A DNA stretch of 64,000 nt from contig OX345636.1 in the NCBI GenBank assembly GCA_947044365.1, positions 30,323,966 to 30,387,965 of the forward strand. Direction: 5' to 3'. The DNA comes from Petrosia ficiformis. Its lineage: Eukaryota > Porifera > Demospongiae > Haplosclerida > Petrosiidae. A program made the position numbers and the translations under genes. Shown one piece after another: positions 21,818-32,339 of the stretch (positions are counted from its first letter, which is position 1; each line of letters begins with the position of its first letter). The notes below the pieces were generated by a model. The model was not told the origin of the DNA. It did no database searches and saw nothing but the letters and a program-made list of their open reading frames with translations.

Positions 21818-22420
21818 TAAGGTAGTTCAATCCAGCTTTACACTGGAACTTTGTTTTCAACTTAACAAGCCTTCTGGAACTTATTTTATGAGTAGATGTC
21901 AGAAATTCTTGAGGATCTTTCACTGCAAGAGCATAGCAATCAAAACAGCTGACCCCATAACACAAGCACGAGGTTTTCGTTGTAATGGTAATGCGCATGC
22001 GTAATTAGGACTTTGTCATGCTACACTGAGCATGGACTTAGCTCGTAATTTTTAGTGAACTATAACACAATACTTAATAGATTCTAGTTTCCATCGATTT
22101 ACACACATGATCTAAATCATTATAAGATGCAACAGGAGCATTAAAAGTAAAATTGAAAGTAATTGGACTTATGCTGCTTTTTCCACCAACCCACTCAATT
22201 AAACAAATAACATGTCTCTAAATTTATATATTTGTGTGTGCTGACATACTAGTCTTGTAAAGAAATCAGATTATTTACAAACCTTTCCTTTAAATGTTTT
22301 ATCTTCTGATCTTTCAGGATTGCTCGTTTTGTTCTTCATGGAGGGCGTGCTCCAGATTGTATTTCAACTTCAATTGCTGCTTGTTCTCTCTGAAATACTT
22401 GTACACACTCATAGATCTGC

Positions 22421-23330
22421 ATGGATATTTCCAAATATTTAGCATTTCCAGATTGTAAATGTTTTTCTTGGAACCATCTACTAAATCCCGATAAACTAAA
22501 AAGCTACATCACACATTTGCAAAAGAATGGCATAGGGCCTGATGGTGTTCTCACCAAACTGGACAGAATACAAGGAGCCGTTAGGTACCTTATGAGAGAT
22601 TTGGTGCAATATATAAGAAGCATGTTACAGAGGGGAAAGTTATTTTGGAGAGATTGGCACTGTGGAAAACATCATTTAGAGCTGAGATAGAGCTGCCCGT
22701 GAGAAAGATACCACAAGCGAAGATCTGAAAGCCACTCACAATCTTGTTCATTCAACGGCAGCTTTCAAGAGAGTTAAAAACATACTTGAAGAGCAAAACC
22801 CAACCCTATCGTATAAAATCTGCAACGACTAGGCCTGGCAACTAACATGACTCTCAAGGAGGCAAGTGAAGGAGAGTCTGTGTCACACAGTAAAGAGGAA
22901 GATAAGCTGAAATTGATTGTGTCAAAACACAAAACAGCGAAAATGTATGGCCCAGCAATTTTATATCTCTCACTGGATGATGCGACAATGTTTATCCACT
23001 ATCGAGATTACATCAGACCCAATATATCGACAACATCGTCTAATTGTAACGTATTCCTGGTGAAGGGAAATGGGGAACCATTCACCAAAAACTATACATA
23101 CTTTGTGCAGATGTATGCCAAGTGACGTCTGCACAAACACACAAGCCACCATCTTTAACAGCAACACGCAAGGCTGGAGCTACTGCAGGAAAATCGAAAT
23201 GGAGATGTCACAAAACATGACGCACAGCACATCTACATTGGAGATGTACTACAGGAACAGAAAGGGAGGACAAGAATCTCTGGAAGTTTTTGAAAAAATT
23301 CAAACATTATCAAGTAAGTCATATATACGT
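22421..23330 (+). pseudogene. Tyrosine-recombinase-like gene remnant
   Basis: Three frame-shifted pieces follow each other. The first has a helical core-binding-like segment (NPDKLKSYITHLQKNGIGPD, then RIQGAVRYLMRDL). The second has TAKMYGPAILYLSLDDATMF, then IHYRDYIRPNI and NVFLVKGNGEPFTKN. The third has DVCTNTQATIFN and MSQNMTHSTSTLEMYYRNRK. The last block fits the H-x-x-x-T-x-x-x-Y end of tyrosine recombinases, with the Tyr nucleophile in MYYR. Related multi-copy genes in fish and invertebrates resemble Crypton/DIRS recombinases. The expected catalytic Arg residues cannot be confirmed. A structure prediction of the joined exons would test the call. Confidence 0.45.
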
Positions 23331-23499
23331 TTAGTAGCAAATGTATACATTTATACATTCCTTGAAACAGAGCCACAAGTGGAATGCCTAATGTTGAAAA
23401 GGAACTAGAACTGAAGACCACACGACCACTTGGAAAATATGCACAATTTCTAGAACACTTTCACTGCGATAAAAGTGGAAAACAAAATTCGTGCCTTAA

Positions 23500-26400
23500 A
23501 ATAAGTCAAAATAGTTAACTTTTTTTCAATTGTGTTTTCTGTAAATAATATTTTTAAGCAAAGCAATTACAGTTCTTCAAACATTTTATGTAGTGATTTG
23601 TGTGTGCAATGGTAACCTTTTATCCAGGCTCAATATAGTTGAAAAGTGCTTAAATTCTTTTCTATCAACAGCGCTTACGGATCTTGAGCAAGAAACTCAA
23701 GAATCTTTTCCAATATTGTGGCAGACCGTTAAGCAGAACACATACGGGATGTTCCAGTGAAAGTAGTCTGTCTTTGGGATGAGGTAGAGATGCACTGAAA
23801 AACTGCACTTGATCTCTGATTGCCATTCTAAAAAGGACAAGTGTGTTGAAAACCCTGCCTTTAAGAATTAATTATTGATTAAATCTCCTCCAACTAATAG
23901 CCGCTAAAGAAATACATGATGACTATTCTATTTCATCTACAGCATTGATATTTTCTGCAGGAATAGTGTCCAGAAAGAGACAGTACTCAAAATAATTACA
24001 CTGCATGTTTTTTTTATTATTCTTGTGTAATAATAATTATTAAATATTATATATAGTAGACTGATGACATCAGTAATACAATAGTCATAGATATAATAAT
24101 TATGTAATTGAAAATACCTTCTCTGACTGTGGTCAACTAACACATCAGTACAGAAGCAAATTTAGTTATACTATTTGTGCACATGATGATCTGGGTTTAC
24201 ATATTCTATTTGTGGAAGTGTTGCAATAATCTTAGTGTCTATTATACGTATATTGACTATGCAAATATGTATAATAATATACAACTTATCTGTTTTGTAG
24301 AACACCATCCACATCTATCTTTTTATTAATGGGTGGGGTATATTACAAATGGCATCCTATCGTAAGTAGGATGCTATAGTGGCTGAAAGTATTCGTTGTC
24401 TAGGTGAAGAAGCAGAACAATACCAACTTTGTTGCTCTAAATTTGTATCCATGCTAAAATTACTTCAATAGGTCCAGAAACATAGAAATAATATATATTA
24501 GCAGAGACTTCTGCTTACCACTTGCAATTGAAAATTATGGATAGCCATTTGTTTCCAGGCTATCCCTTCTGATATAATTATGCTACTTGTGTGTGAAAAT
24601 TCAGTATGCAAGCGTCTACTACATGGATGCTATATCTTGATGAAGTATTACGTCTGAAAACTGCAATTTTCAGACTTGGCTTGTAGAATAGCTGTAAAAC
24701 AATTAACACCAACCAACACAAACCAAAGTTGAACTTCTAGTTATCCTATCTCTCTTCCTTCAAATCTTGGAGTTGTTGTGATGATGTAAGCAATTGAGGT
24801 ATTCATGTGATCTGAATTTGGACAGCGCTACTATCACGAGATTATTATTTTGGGCAGACTTTGGAAAGCACTACTATCATGTGATTTGCATCAAAACAAC
24901 AAATGAATTGCAGAAAATATTAATATAAAATTTGAGTTCATATCAATGATGAAGAATACAATATTAATTTCATTTGTGTCAACCTTGATGCAAGAACAAT
25001 GGTACCACATCGTACAAAGATCACAAGCTATCATCAAGCATCATGCAATAATAACAAAGTAATTTTTTCTCATTGGCCTACATAAGGCTTCCTGCTCTTG
25101 TGACATTTTGGGTAACTGAGTCTACTTTTTGCTGAAAACGTTCTTAGAGATGACTCCTCATCTGCTTTTGATTATACAGAACATTCTCTCACTTGTTTCC
25201 AAGGCATACTTCCATAGCATTGGCAATTAAAAAAACAAGCCACAATCATAGCATTCATGTTGCTGCTGAATGGACAATGTTTGTATTTCCACGGTGGGAA
25301 TGTTTGGTGGAGCAGAATAGATCTTGGGATTTATAATACTGTAAACTCATTGAATAGCGTGAAACTATCCATGACCTGTACCACCCAGGATCCATGATTA
25401 CATGTGCAAAGCCAATGCATAGGTTATCCTGTAATAATGAAAGTTGAAAAAGGATATTAAAGTTCAACGTCATGGTTCAAGTGCCTTAATTAGTACACGT
25501 AATAGTTGTGTGGTAGGGTCTCCAAATTCTATAGGTATATTTTGTATAGTACAATGTTGTAAATGAACCACTCTTGTCCTCAGCCTGCCACACCCTATGA
25601 CAAAAGGCAGTCTGGTGGATTTCTAGGTTGTGTTGTTCGTGTATCTACCGTATGATGTCATGATGTCATAAAGTCACATGATCAGTATTTGTCGAGCACT
25701 GATTCTTGTGTTTTGTGTCAATTGTGGAGTTGAAGGTTAATACCTCTCCTCTGAGATGGTTGAACACCACCATAGCAAAAGCTTTTTCCACTTTGTATAT
25801 GAATCATCCTCTGACAGTATAACCTCACTTTATCCTAAACAGAAGTTAAAAAATTTATTAAAAAGTTAGTTTAACTCCATGCCCTTCAAGAGTACAAGTC
25901 AGTTCAGTTAATACTACATGTAGCACTAGAAAATTTCACATAAAAATAATAACATACTGGGGATTTCTAAATTTGATCAGTGTGCTCAGTAACATCAGTC
26001 ACTTTTGTAGATTCTATAATAGAATATTTCTCATAAAAAAACAGTAACATAACATGGCCTCACTGTAAAAAATATGGTGTGTAACAGTTGTCCCAGCTGG
26101 CACACTACATAGGGTGTGAAGTCATCGGTGTAATTAAATCGAGTGTTATACACACACATACCCACTGGTCTGTCCACACCACACTAATCATGGTAATAGG
26201 TTATAATTATGTGTTCGAAAATTACAAAATAGTATACAAGGTAACAGTATACTCAACACATTGATTAACCAATGTGAGAAAAAAAATTAATAGTGATGAG
26301 ATGAATACAATGAAGTTGTCCAAAATACACATAAGATTATGAAAAAAAGTATGGTACCAAAAAAAAAAAGATTTTGATTTCGTAACAGCTGATAAAAATG

Positions 26401-26520
26401 GCTGACTGATGGAGACATTTTTGTACTTTGGAATGAAAACACATTCATTAATCCTTTAGTGTAACAGACGTTAACAGATTAACCACCAACATCACTTATG
26501 ATGCTAAATTTATACACTGT
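23500..26520. other. Long stretch without a supported gene
   Basis: It is AT-rich sequence with no conserved reading. About 24490-24570 repeats part of 6365-6440. Near 26065 a TCACTGTAAAAA motif followed by GTGTGTAAC resembles 36905 (TCACTGTAAAAACTGAAGTGTG) and may mark ends of a further MITE family whose other ends I could not pair. A short GATGATGAAGT tandem run lies at about 26855-26900. Confidence 0.4.
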
Positions 26521-27066
26521 AAAAGTCTATGTCACCTCAATGCGACGATTTGGTAACACCTACCTTAAACGATCAAAACACGCAGAGACAGGCGACTCAG
26601 GACCTGGGATTAATTCTTAAACACTGTCTGATTCCTGTTCTTCAACTGAGTAATGGGGGTTTCCATAACAAAAAATTGAAAAATTCATTCGGAATATTTA
26701 ATGTTATTATAGTCACATGTAGTAGTAATAACAATGATTTATATAGTAATATTAGGCTATCTATTCTTCCTTTTTTTCAACTTTTAATGGCATCTGTAAG
26801 TAGAACTTTCTTTCCTCAAGAAATCCATGATATTCTGGACCAATCTGATGATTTTGATGATGAAGTGATGATGAAGTGATGATGAAGTGATGATGAGTTT
26901 GATAGAGCAAGAACTATCATCAGATAATTCCATGATTACCTGTACACAATTCCAACCCTCAGATTCCAGTAAATACATATACAAAATCTGGTACACCATC
27001 CCTCAATCTTCACCAATATCTACTACCAACTCTTACCAGTTCGCTACTCCACAAATACATTATAAA

Positions 27067-27183
27067 TAAGGATGTATGGTAATATCGATATAGTGATATT
27101 TTCATCAAGCTTTAAAGTATCACGATTATCGTGATAAACTTTGTGATAATTGGGACAGAAAATTTTGATGATACACATCCTTA
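27067..27183. mobile_element. 117-bp hAT MITE with perfect 8-bp target duplication
   Basis: TAAGGATGTAT at the left is mirrored by ATACACATCCTTA at the right (one mismatch). Flanks are ATTATAAA on both sides (27059-27066 and 27184-27191). The interior is almost all ATCGATAT/TATCACGATTATCGTGATA-type palindromes. Eight-bp duplication and end sequence indicate hAT. It is one of the shortest complete elements in the window. Confidence 0.88.
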
Positions 27184-27616
27184 ATTATAAACACCCGCAT
27201 CTTCATCAAAAATGTGGTCTTCTGTTTTAGATACAGTAACTAGATTAAATCGTCATTGCTTATCTCCAAATGTGTTATATGGGAGTCGTATTAAAAATTA
27301 GGCTTCCAGTGGTTCTAGATGCTCCAACGACAGAACTTCATTATATCCCAACAACGTAAATAGTGACTGTCATTGTCAGTTGATGTTATTTGTACAGAAC
27401 AGCCAGAAATGGGAGAAGTGCTGATACTAGCTGAGTGTGATGTTGTATTGGTACTCTACGGAAGCCGAAAGCGACATTTACTGTTCACGTTCTCATTCAT
27501 GTTCACATTTTGGAAATTGAATCGCGCGATCGTGGATAATCGTGATATTCGTACATTTCAAGGCGTGGTTTGTTATTCATGTGCCATTCACGTGACATAA
27601 CACGTGTCAAATAACA

Positions 27617-29400
27617 ATGGAGGGTAAGCTGAAGGTTGCATTAAGCAATGGTGGAATAAATGAAGACACAATGGAAATTTTACAAGAAATGGTTAGGAGT
27701 GTCGATATTTTTGTTGTTCTAAAGGAGGAGCACTTTGGACAGCATGCCCAATTGCTCAAAATGTTGGAAGACTACTTGGTAATGAACCCCAAATATAGTT
27801 GTTATTATTATGCTCTTGTTTTAAAACTATGATGTACAGACAAAGTATATATCAGTGGATACTCCTGAAGAGTCAGATAGATCAGATAGATTATTTTGTA
27901 GAAGTCTAAGTGATTGTAAGATTAGTAATAACCTTGATCACTGATTTTTTTGAAATCTCTGGTCATTTATTTAGCATCATCATCAAATTCATCATTGTCA
28001 AGAACATCATGCTCACCATCACCACAGTTAAGTTCACCATTTCGTTCATCAACCACCCCAAAGTTTTCACCGGGCACTTGTAAGTATAATTATTATAATA
28101 TACTTCTTATAATTATAATTCAATATTTTTCAAAAGTAAGTATCAAGGAACTGGCTGACTTTTATAAAAGCAGGACAAAAGATAAAGGAAAAGTTAACAG
28201 TGAAAAGACACAGAAAAAGGCTTTGCTGGTATTATAAGTAAGTAAGTAACATGAAGAATTTTGTGATTCTTAAAACTAACTATATAGGTTAATCTTGGTG
28301 GAATGCTATATGATAAAGAGCTATGAAGGGGAGTGAGGAAGAAGTGCTTACCTGAGCCCAGTCCTACTAAAGTTGAATTGGACAGATCTAGTACCCTTAA
28401 TTCCATTTTCCAGTTCGCTAAAAACCTTTATTTCAAAGACATGGAAGGGGAAATGATGCTGGGAGATTCATATGGAACTGCTATACATGTGTCTGAACCA
28501 ACAAAGTGGTCATTGGGAAATTTTTTTGAAACCAATGGCCTGCAGCCAAGTAGATACAAACTGTATGTGATTATGGCTTCAGAGAATGTGAGGAGTAAAA
28601 TAATTGCAGATTATAATAAAAACCGAGCGCCGTCGGGACGGGACCCTCGCCTACGTGGCAAGGTAATACAAACTATAATATGCCAAAAGATTATAATTAT
28701 CATTGCTCGTTTGTATGGTCATATAATAATGAGAATGTTTACTTCAGATTGTTTAGTTTGTGTATAAAACATATTAAGTTATAAAACCGTACTGGCATGT
28801 TAGTTTTTATAATAATATTATAATAGATATATAAATATATATATAATTATATAAACTAACATGTCACTACTTATTACTTTAGATTTTAGTATGATTATAC
28901 TAGTCTCTTCTTTTGCTATACTATAAGTCTTATATTTTAGTCTCTGTATTATCTGAAAGAAGAAAGAAAGATCCTCAATTCGTCTTGTGAAATATTCCAC
29001 AAAGACAGCATAGACAGGTCCTCAAAACTGCTGACGTTCGAGTAACGTGCACAGCACATGACTTTGAAAAATTGAAATAGGCGGAGTTTGAAAGTAATGG
29101 AGAATGCTTGGAGCCAGTACTCGATGTTGTAGCAACCACTACCCAAATTTTGTTTGCTTTTATGTAGTGCTTTGCTAGCGATAGTCATGATACAGGAGTA
29201 GTTATGTTTTGATGTGTCCAGATGCCTCCACGAGTCTTCTCAAGTCTGGAAACAGTAACCGTGAGTTATAAACATTGTGATAACTTTATAACCGAAAGGT
29301 TTAAGAAGAATTCCTACGTTATTTTTTTTCCTTGTATAATTTGAAGTCTACCAGTACCCCTTTTGAAATGTCAATGTTTTTATTTTTCCAGAAAAATTGC

Positions 29401-29443
<43 letters not shown>

Positions 29444-29813
29444 AAACGATTACCGTACCCTTCCGCCTACGCTACGCGGCGAGGGTAATTAATGTTAATT
29501 TTGTTGACTGATCCAGGAGGAAATTGTTAATGATGAAGAAGATACTCAATCTCGGCCTCCAAATAAAATGGGTAAACAAATACTCTAACTTTTTTAAAGA
29601 TCATCTTTTATAGTTTGTACAGAGTGTACAATTGAAAAGTGTATGGAGTGTGGGCGGGACTTCCGTACCTATGTGCCAAATTCTGTGTGTAAACTACCAG
29701 ATGGAAATTATGCTACATATGCAGACCCACAACTACTTTGTCCTCTATGTGATCCCAATCAGTATGGATCATTTATGAATGCAGATCTTTTCCCAGAACT
29801 CTCTGCTTCTTGA
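27617..29813 (+). CDS. Unrecognised seven-exon gene with C-terminal Cys-rich domain
   Basis: Exons at 27617-27778, 27840-27915, 27975-28079, 28137-28228, 28288-28662, 29517-29571 and 29614-29813 all have GT-AG borders and compatible phases, for 354 codons. The N-terminus is MEGKLKVALSNGGINEDTME, with helices. Exon 3 is Ser-rich, exon 4 is Lys-rich and ends near KGKVNSEKTQKKALL. Exon 5 has FAKNLYFKDMEGEMMLG and MASENVRSKIIADYNKN. Exon 7 is Cys-rich: CTECTIEKCMECGRDF, then LLCPLCDPNQYGSF (C-x2-C-x4-C-x2-C ... C-x2-C), a likely zinc site. One in-frame TGA (28324-28326) near the start of exon 5 either kills the gene or shows that the acceptor is misplaced. Exon 5 ends inside a repeat. I do not recognise the family. 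Confidence 0.55.
28620..29490 (-). mobile_element. Repeat with TTACCCTCGCCG / TTGCCACGTAGG ends, copy B
   Basis: It is inverted relative to copy A (15314-16045). On the plus strand it begins AACCGAGCGCCGTCGGGACG, contains GCCTACGTGGCAAGGTAATA, and ends CGCTACGCGGCGAGGGTAA, preceded by an (AC)n run at about 29402-29440. It lies between exons 5 and 6 of the seven-exon gene; its first 43 bases form the end of exon 5, and AAG|GTAATA inside it acts as the splice donor. No transposase was seen. Confidence 0.65.
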
Positions 29814-30280
29814 GTAGCCATGTATGGTACTTTAAATGCTTGATACTATATACTTTCAGTTGGGTTTTCTCTAACCTATATACTTTTAGTTGGGTTTTCT
29901 TTAATTATAATTCATATTGTTGATGCAGCATTATAACCTTGAATTCATATCATTCTCATAATTATAATAATGTTAAATGGTAATCTAATTGCAATAGTAA
30001 TTGTCAGTTCATAATAATTACAATAATTAATCCAGAACATTTATTACATGTAAAAATACATCCACCGCTTCTAGAATGCTTGTAGGAGCTGAAATTTCAA
30101 ACTCTTCCATTACAGCTTGTGCCTAATGTTCTAATTCTAAAGAAAACATTTGCTGAATGTCAAGAACTGTTGAAGCTTCAACCATGCAAAGATATTGTTG
30201 TACACCTGTATATCAATCAAAACAGTTTTCAGTTGAGTTCACTTTTTTGATATAACTTCTCACCATGCAGTTCAGGAAAA

Positions 30281-31333
30281 TTAAAAAAACATCAGGGATT
30301 CCTGGTGGCACTTCAGCCATGCTAGATTTTCTAATTCTATGTGAATTCCATTCACATTAAAAATTATCCAACTGTAACTGGAGAAGAGTTTAAAAAAGTT
30401 GATCCACCATTCACTGAAGTTTTGGCAAAAGTGAGACCACCATGTTTCGATACGCTATTTAATTGTTAACTATCCTATACATTTATCTACTAAAATAGTT
30501 TGCATACCTGATTAGTGGTTGATCTCCCATTAGAACCACTGAACACATCAGCATGCATATGTTGAAATATTGGTTGAATAAGAGCTATGCTAGAATTTTC
30601 TGTCCCCATGTCAGTGCGCAGTATCATAGGACAACGTAGTAATAGTAATAATTATGCCCCCCCAAAATATATATATATACATATTAGTGTTATGAGATAA
30701 TATAGAATTCTATACCTCCAAGATTATGTACACATGAACAAAAATGATATGCAATATAAGCAGGGTTATTATTGGAACTTGCTATTGTAAGCCATAGAAT
30801 CTTTCTAGAATACCTTCATAAACAAACACAGTTATAAATAATAACATAGCCATCAATACATCCGTGTATAGGTAGGCCATATGGCTTCAATTTGTCATAT
30901 CCATCGCAGTGCCACACAAAGCATGGGCCCTATAGAATTCAATCCAATATAAATTAATGTCATTAAAATATTCATTTACTTTGTTACGATATACATGTCT
31001 CTAAATGCCTTGATTGTCTTTGAGATGTTCCATCGAGATCTAGTAGTGCTAGACATCATTACTGTATCCCTAAAAGAACCATCAAATGAAATGTCATGAA
31101 TATCTTATTAACTCATTATTGTTCTTACCTACGGACTGTTAATTTATACTTTTGTTTTAATCGATACCACATTGTGCGGTAGCCAATCAATGATCCAGGA
31201 CCTTGTAACTTCTCCTAATGTTATGTATCACTTCTCAAAAACAACATACCATTATGGCTGACTGAATCACATGCAAGGGACTTTCATTATTTTTACCGAC
31301 TCCTATCCCTTTTTTAATTCTCTGAATCTGTCT
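30281..31333 (-). pseudogene. Multi-exon DDE integrase-core protein remnant
   Basis: Minus-strand exons give, in order: IQRIKKGIGVG (31250-31333); GPGSLIGYRTMWYRLKQKYK (31129-31214); DTVMMSS then, shifted, LDLDGTSQRQSRHLE (30988-31069); FVWHCDGYDKLKPYGLPIHG then CIDGY (30846-30929; first Asp); YSRKILWL and SSNNNPAYIAYHF (30716-30813); CPMILRTDMGTENSSI (about 30508-30635; second Asp); and RIETWWSHFCQNFSEWWINF (30281-30456; Glu). This matches the animal integrase-core family found in fish and invertebrates and related to Ginger-type transposons. A one-base shift, one unresolved exon junction and one acceptor without AG mark it as decayed. Confidence 0.75.
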
Positions 31334-31339
31334 AAGGCT

Positions 31340-31930
31340 ATATATATATACATATATTTGTATAATAATAATTATTATTATTATGGAGGGAAATAAATTA
31401 TATAATTATAGTTTTATGGACAGCAAACCTCAATGATTTTCCACACACATCCACTAATAGTTTCTGAATTTCTCTTGTAGTACAGCCAGTATGTGCTAGG
31501 TAAGCTATTATCTCCCTGCGACCTTCCATTATATCGTAGTTTAGGAGGGGGTGCAGCTTGGCGATACCGCCACACTATATAATACGGAGTCATGCCGATC
31601 ATGTGAACGTGAATGGTAAATGTCGCTTTTGGCTTCCGTAGTACTCAGAGCTGAAGCAGATGACATAGGCCACCATACATGGAGCAAAATGTTGTATAGA
31701 TGAATCCAATGAGAGCTTAAAATTTGTGTATAGGATTCCAATTTACACATATGTATTTTTTTTAATGTGAAATGACTGACTTTAACAAAATACAAAAATA
31801 TTAACATTTTCAATATGTACATAAGTGCATTATTAGTGGTCATCAACATAAGAAAAGCACTGAACATCAGTAAACACTGACAATCCATATGGACTTGCCA
31901 TTAAGTGTCTGTTATTATAGTACCCAGGCA
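31340..31930. other. No gene assigned
   Basis: Minus-strand open stretches here (for example 31541-31888) show no domain I recognise. They could hold upstream exons of the integrase-core remnant. The sequence is AT-rich with ATTATT runs. Confidence 0.3.
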
Positions 31931-32108
31931 TAGATCTAGAATGCTGCTGTTGTAAAGGCATGACTTGACTGAATATTTTCTACAGTTCTTAATTCTGCAA
32001 CTATATACTGACCAAACAGATCATATCCATCCTTGTTTCATTATCATTATTTTGTAAAGCATTCTCAATACACAAGATATTGCTTTTTTCATTAACTCTT
32101 CCTCCTGA

Positions 32109-32291
32109 TGTAGACACTGGAATTATAATCAATATGTAATGTGTATAAATAATTTATATTATAATAACTATGATGTAATTTGATGATGTAATATCATGTG
32201 ATGAGAGAGTGCACATGTTCAATTTGTTGTTCACTTAAGTTCTCTTTATATCCATTGTAATCTAAGAATAGAACGATATAATAAGTTTACA
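32109..32291 (+). repeat. Left LTR
   Basis: It is 183 bp, TGTAGACACTGG to TAAGTTTACA. Compared with the right LTR it has two insertions, one of them about ten bases (CACTTAAGTT region), and a few substitutions. Confidence 0.9.
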
Positions 32292-32339
32292 ATTGGTAGC
32301 AAGAGGATGGCAGAACGTCATATTGTATTACTAAGTACT

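Larger units (their letters stand above)
20787..21956. repeat. Perfect or near-perfect 583-bp tandem duplication
   Basis: The block beginning TGTATGATGATCGTCTTGAG recurs with an offset of 583 bases, and I see no difference between the two copies over their whole length. The unit carries one exon of a transposase-like gene, so that exon is present twice. The identity points to a very recent duplication or an assembly error. Confidence 0.9.

Noticed and set aside
26529..26879. 116-codon reading with an acidic tail
   Set aside because: The tail is a translated GATGAT repeat and the rest has no recognisable domain.
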